DNA from: Laburnicola sp. R22_1
Lineage: Eukaryota > Ascomycota > Dothideomycetes > Pleosporales > Didymosphaeriaceae
Assembly: GCA_014281115.1 (NCBI GenBank)
Contig: JACONQ010000013.1
Coordinates: 982,501 to 1,046,500, forward strand
Direction of reading: 5' to 3'
DNA: 64,000 bases
Part shown: piece by piece, positions 1 to 12,040 of the stretch
Layout of the letters: the number at the start of each line of letters is the position of its first letter
How positions within the stretch are numbered: position 1 is the first letter of the stretch
Position numbers and translations under genes: made by a program
Notes under the pieces: generated by a model
What the model was told of the DNA's origin: nothing
Seen by the model: the letters and a program-made list of their open reading frames with translations, nothing else
Databases searched by the model: none

Positions 1-1605
1 CACGGGCTGGGATGGTCCTTGGAGGCGCCGCGAGTACGCAGAGGAGCGATGGCCCCATGAGCGATGATGGAGCCGATCTTGCCGGAGCCGGCTGAGATAC
101 CGTGCGAGGTGGAGCGGTAGCGGGTGGGGAAGCACTCGCCGGGGACGATGAAAGTCGTCGTGTTGGGACCCCAGTTGAAGAAGAGCTGGATGAGGACGTA
201 GATGGAAAGCATAGCATGTGCACTGAGGTGCTGGTAGGCGAAGCCCCAGACGATGAACAGGATGGTGAGTAAGGAGAATCCGATGAGCTGCAGAGGCTTA
301 CGGCCGACAAAGTCGATGGTTCCGACAGCAAGCCAATAGCCAGGGATGGCGCCGGCGCAGGTAAGAATGCAGTTACCTGCGGCTAGGTTGAAGAGCTGCT
401 TGTAAACAGTGCTGCCACCGGCGTAACCGATAGCAGTAAGCACATTAGTGGAGTTCAAACCGAGACCACAGAAGGCCACATCAAGCAATAGCCAAGACAT
501 AGAAGTTCCAAAGAGAATCTTGCCATTTTGCAGTTTGCCGTAGAACCTGCAGAAGTCCCTGAACGAAGCCTTCGGGACCTCGAGCGCCTGGACAGCGCCG
601 CGACGGGCGGTAACAGCCTGAAGCTCGTCCGGGTGGCCATCACCCTTCTTGCCAGACAGGTACTTCTCGGCATTCGTGTTGGCCTTCTCAATGTCGCGGG
701 CAACATCGAACGTGTAACGGGGAGTCTCGGGGATAGTCAGGCGGTAGTAGAGAGCGATGACAGCGGGCACAATGCCAATACCTGCAACTTGTCAGTCAAG
801 TCCATCAATACTCAATCTAATTTGTATACCAATCAGGGCCCTCCACATCTTGTCAACGGCGATAGCACAGTCACCAGTGCAGTTTCCATAACTGTCGGCC
901 AGGGAGAGGGAGCCCTTGAAGCCCGCAGTCAAGCAGAGCATAGCCAGTGCACCGCCGAGCTGTCCGAGGCCCTGCATGGAGAAGACAGCCGCCATCATGG
1001 CACCACGCCATTTGGTGGTCGCGAACTCAGAGGTGATGATGCTGGAAAGTGGGTAGTCACCACCGATGCCTGATTCCCAATCGGGTTAGCCGCGCGGTTG
1101 AGGGTGATGAATGGAAGCGTGGCGTACCGATGCCCATCAGGGCGCGCCAGAAGATGATGAGACCGACAATCGACGTCCCCGGGCCAGGTCCCGTGAGGGC
1201 CTGAGCAAGCGTGGCCACGATGATGAGGATCAACTCGAGTCCGTACATCTTCTTACGCCCAACAATGTCGGCCAGTGCTCCAAAGCCGACCTGGCCAATA
1301 ACGGTACCCGCTGACGTTGACAGCTTGATAGCCGTGTCCTGCGGCATGCTCAAGGCGCCCTTGTTGTCACGGCGGTAGACAATGCCCAGCATGATGCAGA
1401 GCAGCGAGACACAGAAGATGTCGTAGCTGTCAGTGAAGAAGCCAGTACCGGCTACCCCAACAGCACGCACATGGTACCAGGAGAAGGGAGCCTTGTCAAT
1501 CTCGGCCAGCGCGAGGCGGCGGCGCTCGTTGGGGTCGTCGATATGCGAGAAATGCTGATAACTGAAAGCAGAGTTGCCCTCGGACTTGTTGTTCACGGTG
1601 GACAT
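1..1605 (-). CDS. PHO84: High-affinity inorganic phosphate permease, PHO84 type (3' end outside window)
   Basis: Plasma-membrane H+/phosphate symporter of the major facilitator superfamily. Read on the minus strand, two introns (1070-1127 and 782-829) have GT-AG ends and join the frames cleanly. The N-terminal part shows a first membrane segment followed by a FFTDSYD motif, then the MFS loop motif ADIVGRKKMYG. The first splice rebuilds the GIGIGGDYPLS motif diagnostic of fungal phosphate permeases. A central hydrophilic loop with IPETPRYTFDVARD follows, then further membrane segments ending in FIVPGECFPTRYRSTSHG. About 499 codons are visible; the family is usually around 550-600 residues, so only the last segment is missing at the left edge. 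The start ATG at 1605 begins MSTVNNKSEG. The substrate is inferred from these family motifs; regulation by phosphate starvation is family knowledge, and I saw no CACGTG Pho4-type site in the 850 bp upstream. Confidence 0.93.
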
Positions 1606-2464
1606 GGCGAAGCTTTGCCGATGCTTGGTGCTAAGCGCCTAAAAAGAGTCAAGGAGCTTCGATGCCATAGCTTTCGGTTCCAGGTCGCGTACAGGCGCCA
1701 CTTTGTCTCGACAGGGAAGCCTCGCTGCGGTGGGAAGGCGCGACCGACATAGTGGGCGCAGGGAAAGCCGACGTCGAAGGGTGGGCCAGTCGGACCCCCC
1801 TTAGGAAGACCACAACTGAACTTCTCCCGCGCCACGCCTTACGAGTCGACACCTTCGCTGCGGCTAACGCCTCCCGATTGCTTGTCGTCCATTGCCTACA
1901 TGGCCCGTTTGCCATGCCATACTAGTGGTTGCCCACGTCCGTGACTCCATGCGGCTGCTCGAACCTGCCAATCCGGACCAGTGTTGGCTCCCATGCCGCT
2001 CGCTCCATCTCGCGCGTTTGCAGGGTATATCTCGGACCATGGAATTTCCGTACAAACGCACTGCGGACATTCAGTGTGGTAGAAATTTGAATCGTGTCGT
2101 ACAAGCAAACAGAGGAGATGACATGTATGTCTACACCCATTCCCCTGTTCGAGCTCTGTGACGAAAAGTGCAAGTGTCATGTCAGCGGGTAGTGAAGGCA
2201 CTAGGTAAATTTTCGAAGACAAACACCTCAATATTGACATCCGAACCCCACTTTTGCTTCTTGCGCTGCCGGTAAGGCTTGGGAATCTGATGGTCGGCTG
2301 GTTGGCACCAGTGTGGGCAAGGCAGATGTGGACTCGTAGCCGAACAACAGGAACCAGATATCAACAGAGAAATCGCCCTCTTGGGTAATTATAATGATTT
2401 CAGACTGACCAAGGTATACCGGGTGGGGAGCTGTCCTTCGGATTCAGAGGCTCCCCCTCACCCC
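1606..2464. other. Intergenic; promoter side of the phosphate permease
   Basis: This stretch lies between the start of the phosphate permease and the stop of the acetyltransferase gene; both run leftward. I see no coding signal with consistent codon usage or splice sites, no tRNA, and no obvious repeat. It must contain the permease promoter. Confidence 0.5.
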
Positions 2465-3337
2465 TCACCGCGTAAACAACGCAATCCCCCCACCCTTCCC
2501 CTCCGAACCCCCCACCTGCACCTCCAACCCCCCCTTCCCATAAAACCCCCTATTCTTCTCCCCACAAAGCACACTGGCCACCACATCGTCACCCTCCGCC
2601 CGCGCCTGCTCCACGCCCCACCCCACTAAAAGCTTGCCTACACCTTTGCCTTGGAAATCGGGGTCCACGCCGCACACGTGCAGATCCCAGCACTCGGCGC
2701 GGTCGCCCGTCCAGTATCGTTCTGATTTTGCGACGGCGCTGTCGAGGAAGGAGGCGGTGGTCGGGTCGGCGGCGCGGTTGGGGAACAGCCGGAGGGAGAG
2801 TGCGTGGTAGGTGTGGAGGGTGGGGGCGATGAGGTTGCCTGGGAGGAGGGGGGGTGGTTAGTTTGGGAGTGGTGTGGTGAGGATGGGGATACCGAAATGT
2901 TGGATACGTCGAGTCGACGCGAGCGAGTGAGCGCGGTGCAAATCACGCGTCACCGAACAACCAAATTCCCCCAAAAAATCTCAAACTGAAAGAAGAAAAA
3001 ACTCACGCAAATCCCACCCTCCCAACTCCCTCCTCCTCCCCCCCTCCCCCAACCTCCGCCAATCCGCCGCTCCGACAACCCTCCCTTCCTCCTCCCCGCC
3101 ACTGACAACCACAACAACAAACTGATGGCTCCAATCCCAAAACCTCTCCCTCACCCCCCGCAGCAGAAACCAATACACATCTTCCGGATACTGCTTGCGA
3201 TGCGGATGCATGATGTCGCCAATGATTTCGTCGTCGAAGAAGGCGGCGTGCCAGATGCGGGCTATGGCGGGGAGGTCGGAGAGGTGGGCGGGGCGGAGGG
3301 TGAATTTGGGGGGAGGGGTCGGGGTGGGGGTCGTCAT
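2465..3337 (-). CDS. GNAT-family N-acetyltransferase
   Basis: Predicted acyl-CoA-dependent N-acetyltransferase; the acceptor substrate is unknown. Two exons are joined over a 168-nt intron (2839-3006, donor GTGAGT, acceptor CCCAG), giving 234 residues. The N-terminus (TLRPAHLSDLPAIARIWHAAF) is the typical first strand and helix of a GNAT fold. The C-terminal exon holds the acetyl-CoA binding motif CGVDPDFQGKGVGKLL (Q-x-x-G-x-G loop, about residues 169-184) followed by the ASVLCGEKNRGFYGKGGLE strand-helix, which matches the GNAT motif B region. Similar short fungal proteins are usually annotated only as GNAT domain proteins. The middle is rich in Glu, Arg and Gly, perhaps a flexible linker. 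The start ATG at 3337 gives MTTPTPTPPPK just before the domain. Confidence 0.85.
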
Positions 3338-4968
3338 GGTGGGATGGGATGAGGGGTGTGTAGGTTGGGGACTGTGCGATGGAAAGGAATGGTGCAGTGA
3401 TGCGTTGGAAACGCGTGCGCGTGTGAATTCGACGTCGCTGGGCTGATGGGAAGTCTACTATTACTGGCTGGTGGAGTTACGCAAGCCGAGGCACGGAAGA
3501 ACGGGTACGGTACGGTGCGGTGCGCTGTGGTGCGCTGTGGTGCGATGCGATGCGAACAGCGACGAGACGGGATGAAGGCTCGGGGAGCTTCGAAGCGAGA
3601 AGCGAGAAGCGATCTAGAGGCAAGAATCCCTGTTCATCGAACGAAACTTGCGCGACATACCAACCCATTTCCCTCAGAATCCATCATATCATCCTCATCA
3701 TCAAGGATCAATAGATAGGTTTGATCTCCCCAACGCCATCCGCCTTCCTTCTTCATGGCACAATTGCGAAGAATCATCCTTCAACTAGGATACTACCCAG
3801 CGCTCGCAAACAATTCCGCCTACAGACTTACCTATCAAGTGCCCCGTGCGCGCGGATCAGCATCCGCACCCGTTCGTTAGTTGGGACGGGAGATGTACCT
3901 ATGTAGACTACCTACGGCTCAGACTGACTCGCGCGTATCGTCTCGGCTGTGTAGGCAGTATATCAGGCGACATCCCAGACATGGCCGACGCGCATGTTTC
4001 GGCTCGAATAGGCTACCTTGAATACGTTTGAAAAACAATTTCGAGAAGGTTTGGAGGATTGGAATGCATGCGTCTGTCCGATGTCGCTCGCACGGTACGT
4101 GGAACCAGTGGGGTGGGCGTGGGTCATGTACCTTAGGTATATTGCGGACTTGATACGGGTGACTGGGCCTGGGTTTGTTGACAAGCTGGGTTGGATGGAT
4201 GGGTGAGTGACGAAACGCGACGGGTTGAGTAACAATTGAAGAGAATTTCTTCTTCGTAAAACCCGACATCTTCACATCTTCGACGTTCGCCTTACTCGAA
4301 ACCAGCGCGAAGTCAATCTCTTTCCCTTTTCATGAAACCTAGCCCATCCTCGCGTTTCGAGATAAATCATGAGACATTGCATTGGCGTTGGCGGTGGCGC
4401 TGCTGGCGGCCCATTAGTTGCAAGGCCCGTACCGCCCGTCCATGGCAACGTTCTCGAAGCCAACTCTAGTCCATAACCGCCATAGTATAGCGGCTATAGC
4501 CCATCTTCCGTCCCGCCACCCAACAGCGTAAGCCCAAACCATCTAGTGCTTACCTACCGCGGAGCAAACTGCCAGTTCGCCCACGGAGGAGCTGGAAGTC
4601 TCGCTAGGACGTAGTTCCCGGATACCGGGTGAATTATGTAGACGCTGTGCAGAAGTGAGCTCGCGATTTCCACGGCCGAGGGTAAAAGCCAAAAGAAATA
4701 TTGAACAGTTGCATAGTTGCATAGTTGGATTTGTAAAGCTCGCGACTTAGGCTCGAGCGAAGAGAAAACTTTTTGTTGGTCATGTTTGGACGCGGACGGG
4801 CTGTGCCGCTCGCGAAAAAAGGCTACGTACAGGTGCGACCTTCCCCAAGCGGACGGTGGTGCATAACCGCTGTCTCGGGAACGGGTGGTGAGATGGTGGA
4901 ACCGCCGCGACGACGACGTCTACGTCCTTCGTTCACAGTCCTTCCGACTTCGTACACAGGTATGATAC
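3338..4968. other. Intergenic with degenerate short repeats
   Basis: No supported gene. Around 3506-3555 there is a run of imperfect TACGG/TGCGG/TGCGATGCG units, a low-complexity stretch that is probably slippage-derived. The part nearest 3337 must hold the acetyltransferase promoter. The remainder lies downstream of the rhodopsin-domain gene. I see no tRNA or transposon. Confidence 0.5.
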
Positions 4969-6281
4969 TCAGGATCGATCCACCGACCAGACCATCTCCT
5001 TGCGGATAATCAAATCCTGGCTTCCACCGCTGCCGAGCGAACTCCTCTCGCCAGCTGCGCGTGTGCGCACCGCCGTTTCGTACTTTTTGTCCGTGGCGGT
5101 GGCGGTCTCCGTGTGTGTCGCGGACGCTGCGTGTGCTGTACCGCGGGACGAGGAGCCCATTTTTTTCATCTCGAAGGTTCCGTTGCCGTAGGCTTTGACG
5201 GTGTAGCCCCAATCTGCACCGACCCAGTTGCCGGACAGGGACTGTAGAAACGCTTTGAGGTTGGGTATCGTGGTTGAGATGAGCGACCAGATGAGCAAGG
5301 TTTGTTGCCAGATGAGTGGGGTTGTGATGAGGAAAGGGGAAGGTGGGCCGTTTGTGTAGTCGAGCCTCGCGCTTAGATGTAGGATGGAGAAAAGTATCAC
5401 GCTGCAGGGAGTCAGTTTTGAAGCCTCGTGTCATAGAAGAGGATGGGACGCATACCCTACTCTGAAGCAGAATGCTGCTATGACGCGCAGTTTGTAGGCC
5501 ACTTTCATCTGCAGCTGCCACACCAGGTACGCAGGAAGAGTTAGGAGTATCACCTCCGTCACAATATCCAGCGCCGTGACAATGCTCCATCGCGTATCCT
5601 ATAGTATAATAAGCGTGTCTCCTGGTAGTTGTCTCGCACGCGACGTACCTGACTACTACAATGTTTGGTGAAGAAAGCAGATGTGGGACAGCCGACGCTG
5701 GTAAGAAGCACTGTGGCGATTCCGCACAAACCAATGAAGCCAAGCAATATATCGCACAGCTTGCCCACATTCTGATCATCTCTCACAAAAAGGCGCCGTA
5801 GAAGAAGTATGCCCGAGCATTTCGCGAGATACAGTGCGAAGAGAACCAATATCTGACTTGCGAAAGCCAACTGAAAACTGTCAGTAGAGGCCAGTCATGA
5901 GAAGGTCCCAATTACGCTTCCCAAGGTGTTGATGTTCAACACATTCTCTGCCGTTTGTCCCAGCCCAGTTTTAAGGGACTTGAAGTCCACGATTGCTTGT
6001 ATGATCCCAACAGCCTGTTTGAGAATTAGTATGTGTCTCAGTGTCGTGCTGTGGGGGGTACTCACGGTGCCTGCTACGATCAGCCAGTCATCCCAGCCAA
6101 ACACACGCCTTTTGATGAACACTCTGACCAGAAGAACGCCGTTTACATAGACCAGTCCAAGGATTGCGATAATCCACAGGGGCGCGCTGTGGTTGGTGGT
6201 GGTGTAAGGAGCGAAACGGTTTCCTACTGATGTGTCCCAAGGAAGAGTGGTGGGTTCAGGTGGTGGAAGTTCCATGATCAC
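4969..6281 (-). CDS. Integral membrane protein with fungal rhodopsin-like domain
   Basis: Seven-transmembrane-type protein of the large fungal 'rhodopsin domain' family (unrelated to retinal-binding opsins), often expanded in filamentous ascomycetes; the molecular role is mostly unknown. Five exons are joined by introns 6015-6065, 5871-5915, 5599-5648 and 5402-5455, all GT-AG, yielding 370 residues. Supporting features are the first membrane segment (WIIAILGLVYVNGVLLVRVFI) followed by the family hallmark RVFGWDDWLI. Other hallmarks are NINTLGS-LAFASQILVLFALYLAK, the CPTSAFFTKHC loop, and DTRWSIVTALDIVTEVILLTLP. The last membrane region begins FCFRVGVILFSILHL, and the tail ends IIRKEMVWSV, close to the usual C-terminal motif. 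The first intron (51 nt) is a multiple of three and free of stops, so retention would keep the frame. Confidence 0.88.
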
Positions 6282-7760
6282 AGAGAATAGACAGCTAAGC
6301 CGGCATCCGAAGTGATCAACAATAACAAGATCAGTCTATGCCTTATATCAAGTCAGACGTTGCGCACTGCACTGGGACTTGGCTGATGCTAACGGTGCGG
6401 AACTCAGCCTACGCCCGAATCCTCCGTCTGCACGCCTCCAGGAGAGTTCAAAGGCAACCAGGTAAAAAAAATAACGAGTTCGCGGCCCTGCCGTATCCCT
6501 TGCCCTGGCGCCTCCTCGGCGTCGGGAATTTTGGTACATAAGGTTCTGTACACGAACGACATCCCGTGCGAGATTCGCTACACCGGGTCGGCGTTCGGAG
6601 AATCCGCTGGGGTTGCTCCTAACAGGGCTACCTACAACACCAACTCATTCACCCGCTACATGGGTGTCCGTCTATGGACGCGCCCCTGGACGCCTGATAT
6701 AGAGGAATCCAATGTTTAGGCTGTTCCTTCTTCTAGCGTATTCCAACGCCATGAAACACCCGACAGCTCTGTAACATGTCGTTGCAGATAAGATGAATTG
6801 ATGGCTTTCGAGAGATTATCGTAACAATCGTGTACGTAAAGGGCTTGCAGTGTGGTTGGCCAGAGGAAGAGTGGTTGGCGGCTCTACCCTCCCGCGTCTA
6901 GTTTGGAAGACTTTTCGGCGCGCGCATCCTCTCAGCCACGAGGATATGATATGAATTGTCGAACCACTATAGTTCGACGTTGTTGCATCGAAGGGTTCTC
7001 TAGCACGATCCTGTACCACGCAGCCGGTAGCGATCCATGTACAATTTACCAATCATGCATCCGTCCTCAGCGAATAAAGTTTGCGGCACAGCGCCTAAGT
7101 CGGGTATATGCCCGCGCGGGACGGTATATGGGTAAAAACGGCACATCGCCAGGATTAAATCAGCAGTTTCGCGCTAGACAGAGCTGACAGGTGCTGGGAT
7201 ACAGTATTGACAGGACCCAATGTAGACGCGTCTGGGTATCCACACGTAAATTGCGCTGTGCGGCACAGTCGACCACAATTTCTCTTCCCTTTGCACGGCC
7301 GTTGTGAACAATTTCTCTCCACTGTGCACGGTCGTTGCGAACGGTCCCTCGGGTGATTGCGCACAACAGAACTCGATCATCAGAGCCGTTCGACCCGTGC
7401 GAACTGGAGTTAAAGATGGCGCATCCGTGACGCGAGATAGCCAATAAAACAACCCTCGGTTAGAGACGTAGCAACAGTATGCGAGAGGGATTCGGTCTGA
7501 CAGCTCCGCGTGCACATCGCGCGCTAGTTCCACTGTCGGCACTTTGGTCTCGCGATGGGAGTGGCCGCAATGCTTGTCTGGTACCAGCATCTTTAATAAG
7601 GATGCGTCCCTTGCGCCGAAGGGGCGAGCGCAGAGGTCGCTAGGCGTCTAGACATCCGCGTACGACTCGCATACAGTATAAACGTGGTTTGCGCCTCGCG
7701 AGTTGGCAGCAGGCACCTCTTCCCATCCGCTCGTTCATCCTACCACTTCCCCCCCCAAAG
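6282..7760. promoter_or_regulatory. Divergent intergenic region between rhodopsin-domain gene and permease
   Basis: The flanking genes start at each end and point outward, so both promoters lie here. A pyrimidine-rich tract (about 7718-7756) directly precedes the permease ATG, as is common in fungal promoters. A 33-bp imperfect tandem duplication sits in the middle (listed separately). No coding region is supported. Confidence 0.55.
7276..7341. repeat. 33-bp tandem duplication (2 copies)
   Basis: Two adjacent 33-bp copies (7276-7308 and 7309-7341), each starting CAATTTCTCT and ending in GCACGG-CGTTG-GAA. They differ at a handful of positions. The repeat lies in the divergent promoter region upstream of the permease gene; a regulatory role is possible but unproven. 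Confidence 0.75.
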
Positions 7761-9442
7761 ATGGCCGACGACAAAGCACCCATGTCGAACATCGACAGTA
7801 GGCCTTCCTTGTCGGAGCGGGGCGAGCCAAATGTTGTGGTCTCTGAGAAGGAGGGCACCAGTGCCGATGTGCACGACATGGCTCGTATGGGCAAGAGGCA
7901 AGAAACACGGAGAAATTTCCGACAGATCACCATTCTTGGGTTCACTATGGTCGTCCTGTCCTCGTGGGAAGCCATATTGGCTACCTCTGTCTTCGCGCTG
8001 GGCAACGGAGGAACCGCCGGATTGATTTGGGGATACTTTATTATCTTCCTCGGCTTCGGTTTTGTAACGGCTTCGTTGGCTGAAATGGCCTCCATGTGAG
8101 TGTAAACAGTTCTCTGTGAACGAAGTTGTAGCTGACAACAGCCAGGGCTCCCACTTCAGGTGGACAGTACCATTGGGTGTCGGAGTTCGCACCCCGCAGC
8201 TGCCAGAAATTCCTCAGCTACATAGTTGGCTGGTTGGGTGTGTTGGGATGGCAGTCCGCTGCTGCCATTGTCATCTATCTTGCCAGTAACCAGATCGTCG
8301 GCCTTATCATCATGCACAACTCGACCTACATACCGCACACATGGCACAATATGATGGTTATGTGGGCTATCCTGACCGTGTGCTGGCTCTTCAACACCTT
8401 CTTCTCCCGGAAGCTCCCGTTGGTCGAGGGAGTCATCGTCGTTCTTCACGTTGCCGGGTTCTTCGCTGTTATTATCCCTCTTTGGGTGATGGCCGACCGG
8501 AGCCCAGCTACCGACAACTTTACTCTGTTCGTTGACAACATGGGATGGAACAACGTCCCTTTGTCGACCTTCATTGGCTTGGTTGGCGCTGCTTCCTGTT
8601 TCGTGGGTGTGGAGTCCGGTGCGCACATGGCCGAAGAAGTGCGTGATGCTTCCAAAGTTATCCCTCGCGCCATGATGTGGACCTGGCTCGGAAACGGTCT
8701 CTTCGGATGGATCATGGCCATCACCTTCTGCTTCTGCGTCACTGACACAATGTCTATACTGACGACACCGCTCGGAGGTGAGTACTGCGTAAAGCCTGGT
8801 CGAGACATGAAATGCTAACCCGATGCAGTTGGCTTCATGCAAGTCTTCCTCAACACCACGGGATCCACGACCGGCGCCACCGTCTTGACTGTGATGATGC
8901 TCGTTATCGGTGTCTTCGCCTGCGTCGCAGTCCTGGCAACCAACTCGCGTCAGCTCTTCTCCTTCGCTCGCGACCACGGCCTCCCGTTCTCTTCCGTCCT
9001 CGGCAGGGTCTCCCCGAAATTCGAAATCCCAGTCAACGCGTTATACGTGACCATCTCCTTCGTCTTGATCCTTTCATTCGTCCAGCTTGGAAGCACCGTG
9101 GCGTACATGCAGGTTGTATCCTTGGGTACCGCCTCCATGGTGACGTCGTACATCGTCTCCATCTCCTGCATAGCCCTGAAGAGGATAAGAGGCGAGCCTC
9201 TTCTACCGTCCAAGTTCGACTTGGGCAAGTTTGGTCTGCCCGTCAACATCATCGCCTTGATTTTCCTGACTGTCATTTGGATGTTCGCTTTCTGGCCCAC
9301 GGCACCGAACCCGACTGTTGATACCATGAACTGGGCCATCCTGGGCTATGGAATCGTCATCATCTTTGCGAGTGTATACTATGTCGTCCGGGGCCGCCAC
9401 GTTTATGATGGGCCGGTCGAATATGTCCGCAAGTCGGCGTAG
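7761..9442 (+). CDS. Amino-acid/GABA/choline-type permease, APC superfamily
   Basis: Secondary transporter of the fungal amino acid/choline family (GABA permease, Hnm1 and Uga4 relatives). Three exons are joined by introns 8096-8145 and 8778-8828, both GT-AG, giving 526 residues. The cytosolic N-terminus ends in ETRRNFRQITILGFTMVVLSSWEAI, the usual entry into membrane segment 1. The family motif EMASMAPTSGGQYHWVSEF is rebuilt across the first splice. Hydrophobic segments continue to about residue 510, consistent with twelve membrane spans. FVGVESGAHMAEEVRDASKVIPRAM matches the conserved loop of this family, and SRQLFSFARDHGLPFS follows the second splice. I chose the ATG at 7761 (context CAAAGATGG) over an in-frame ATG at 7689 because the latter adds 24 residues with no family resemblance. 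The exact substrate cannot be told from sequence alone. Confidence 0.92.
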
Positions 9443-9822
9443 AGGAATGCCTGTCGGGAGATCGGGATGCGCAAAAGCAATATATCTTCGTATGTAATCG
9501 ATAGATCAAATAGACCGTTTGTTTGGGATAAGAAGAAGCCTATACAAGGTTGATTGGTGATGTTGTGAGGTCGTGGGGAAAGAGCTAACCGTACGGTCGC
9601 GCCATCCCGAAATAGGGTTCGCTCCTCGAAGCCCCCATCGTCATCTTCAAACTTCTTCCCAACAAGCCATCGCATTCTCGAAGAATCAATTCCCGTCGGA
9701 AAAGTTACATGCGCCAACATTTTGCGTTGGCGCTGCAATAGTTGTCTAACGTTACTATTCCAGTCTAGACTCTAAAGTAACGTACGCCGTTCGCCCTCGC
9801 TCCCGTTACACCCTCAGGGGTC
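9443..9822. other. Convergent 3' intergenic
   Basis: About 380 bp between the stop of the permease and the stop of the metalloprotease. It presumably holds both 3' UTRs; I see nothing else. Confidence 0.45.
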
Positions 9823-11056
9823 CTACTCTACATACGGATACAACCTCCTAACAAACTGCGCATCCCCCCTCGACGGCCCCGGCCCCGGCTCATAAAACCG
9901 AAGCTCACCATTCTTACCCTTCCTAGCTAACGGACACTTCGTGACATCTCTCCGGCACTCTTCGACGTCGACAGCCATCGCCTTCGACGGATAAATCATA
10001 ATGGAGTCGAAGTCGAAGTCTCCACCACCAACGGATTCACGCCCAGCGCCCTTGATGAAAGCCAAGCCGGCGAAGCTGGAGAGCTTGCAGTTTTCGCCGG
10101 GCGTCCTGGTCGCTTAGACCATCTTCCATGGCGCGGGTGTGCGCCTGGTGGAAGCCGCGGACGTTGGCGGAGCGGTACTCGAGATACGTGTCGCCTGTAG
10201 CGAGTCAGTGATGGAGAAGGTATGGTGGGAAAAGTGGGCATATCTAACGATCGGATCGTTGGTGCTCGTGGAGAAGACCGAAGACTGTATTATATGCGTG
10301 TTAGCTAGCAATGTACGGACGGCGTGGATACAAAAGAACTGGATACGCACCATGGCCCAGCTCATGCGCAATAGACCGAACATCGTCTTTATCCGCAATC
10401 TGCATGTAATGCCTCCCCGCCGGCGCTTTCCCCAGCAACCACCCATCAGGCGTATACCCGATGGTCGCCCCCGTAGCAGGCCGATTCCCCTTCTCATCTA
10501 CCGGCCGGTGCGCAACGACGAGAATATCCTGGGACTGTGCTAGTCTCCAGTTCCATTCGCCTCTTCCATTTTTGCTATCGTACGTCCCGTCGCGGTAGCA
10601 GAACAGGGCTTCCACGCTAAAGCCTGTTCCCGTCTTGTAGAATTTCTCTATGAACCATAGGTTGTAGCCGGTTTTCTTGCTTGGCCTGCCTCCGAGAGCG
10701 ACTCTCCACATTTCCAACGCGCGCTGCAGGTTGCAGTCTAGTGCGTTTTTGGAGGCTTGGTCGGCGTAGCAGAAGCGGATTACGTTTGCGTTGCGCTCGC
10801 CAAATGTTGAGAGGGGCCAGGGCTGGTGGAGGGGGGAGGTGCCGTCTGCGTATCCGGACTGTGGCTCTACTCCGCCTGGATGCGAGGATTCGGTTAGTCC
10901 CAATATATTGGGGATCGTGCCATTGACTAGAGGGGGGTCAGGAGTAGTTCTACAAGCGGGGATGAATGGGTATTCCTTACAATCATCGCTGAACCATAGA
11001 GCCGTGACGCGTGAGACCCAGAGCAAGATAGAGAAGGCGACGAACGAGAGATTCAT
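9823..11056 (-). CDS. Secreted astacin-like (M12A) zinc metalloprotease, with apparent frameshift
   Basis: The protein starts with a signal peptide (MNLSFVAFSILLWVSRVTA, about 1-20). Introns 10285-10350 and 10195-10248 (GT-AG) isolate a 36-nt middle exon. Splicing rebuilds HELGHVFGLLHEHQRSDRD, at about residues 231-249, the astacin zinc signature with three His ligands and the catalytic Glu. A Met-turn-like SIMIYP lies near the C-terminus; Ile replaces the usual His-Tyr start. The third exon cannot be read in one frame: from DTYLEYRSANVRGF through GLSDQDA it follows the splice, but ENCKLSSFAGLAF and everything after it lie one base further on. The frame change falls at about 10095-10105, in a CCC/GGG-rich spot. 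With one base fewer, about 370 residues would result, the expected size. The break could be an indel error in the assembly or a true inactivating mutation. Many fungal relatives are annotated only as secreted peptidase M12A. Confidence 0.82.
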
Positions 11057-12040
11057 GGCGAACAAATAGATCGAGGTCGAGTGTAGAAAGTTGGTGCTCG
11101 GATACTTCCAGATGTCCCAAAATCAACCAAGTAGTTGAAAACAATACAGAGTATCACCTCCAGCTGCAGCAGCTTATATATATATACACCCCAGCCCTCT
11201 CGCACGGCCCATATAAAAAACCAAAACAAGCCCCTGCAGTGAAAGCCTTCACACTGAAAAAAAAGTGGAGAGCTGCGTCATGGGCTGAGTACCTTGAAGG
11301 TCAGCTGGATCTCCAGTCACGGTTAGCCCGCGACCGCGACCGCTTCCTCGGTGCAGAATGTTTCCTATTTTCATGTTGGCATGTGTGTGTGACGTCTGGA
11401 TAGCTGATCAGTGCGTGTGGCTACGGGGAGAGAGCATGTTAGATCTGTCGGGGATATAGGAATGTGGTGAAGTGGATCTCTCCGAGGGTTTGATAGTCTT
11501 ATATAGGCGGGAGCTTGCTGTTTAACAGTTAGATAGATATAGCAAAGAAGAACATTCGGACTGTTGTTTAGATACAAGGTTGAAGAATCGAAACAAAAAA
11601 AACAGGTTGATTGTTGCACCCAGCTCTCAACTTCCAATACTGCTGGTGAAAGTTCTCGAAAAACGCTACTCGATAGCACCACTCGATTGTTTGCCAACAT
11701 AGACTACTTTTTCAACCCCTTGATGCCTGCCGTTCGTCCTGTGCCACAGAACAAGGTCGCACAACACTTCAGTAGAGAACAGCAACCCTGCATATCTAAC
11801 CCCGAGCTTCACTCCAGCACAACTACGAATGCAACAACTACCGTTTAGTCAACAGGTTATCCGCCATTCATGAATACTTCCCCACTGTCAATCTTCCCCG
11901 CTACCGGTGGACGTCTCTCCTCCGCACAGCGCAACTTGCCCGCCAACACCAACAGCATCTCCTCATCATCTTTCGAAAACTAAGTTTGTGGCAAGTGACA
12001 TTGATCTGCCACCCCCTTGATTAGCGCCGCAGCCACAGCG
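11057..12040. promoter_or_regulatory. Promoter region of the metalloprotease; no gene seen
   Basis: An alternating TATATATATATA tract near 11173-11186 lies about 115 bp upstream of the metalloprotease start, in TATA-box position for a leftward transcript. The remaining sequence to 12040 has scattered open frames without introns, family resemblance or conserved-looking composition; I see nothing else in it. Confidence 0.4.

Noticed and set aside
528..1073. 181-codon plus-strand frame inside the phosphate permease
   Set aside because: Antisense shadow of a clearly coding gene, crossing its second intron.
8156..8977. 273-codon frame antisense to the permease
   Set aside because: Its length follows from the codon bias of the permease on the other strand; His/Asp-rich and crosses the permease's splice sites.
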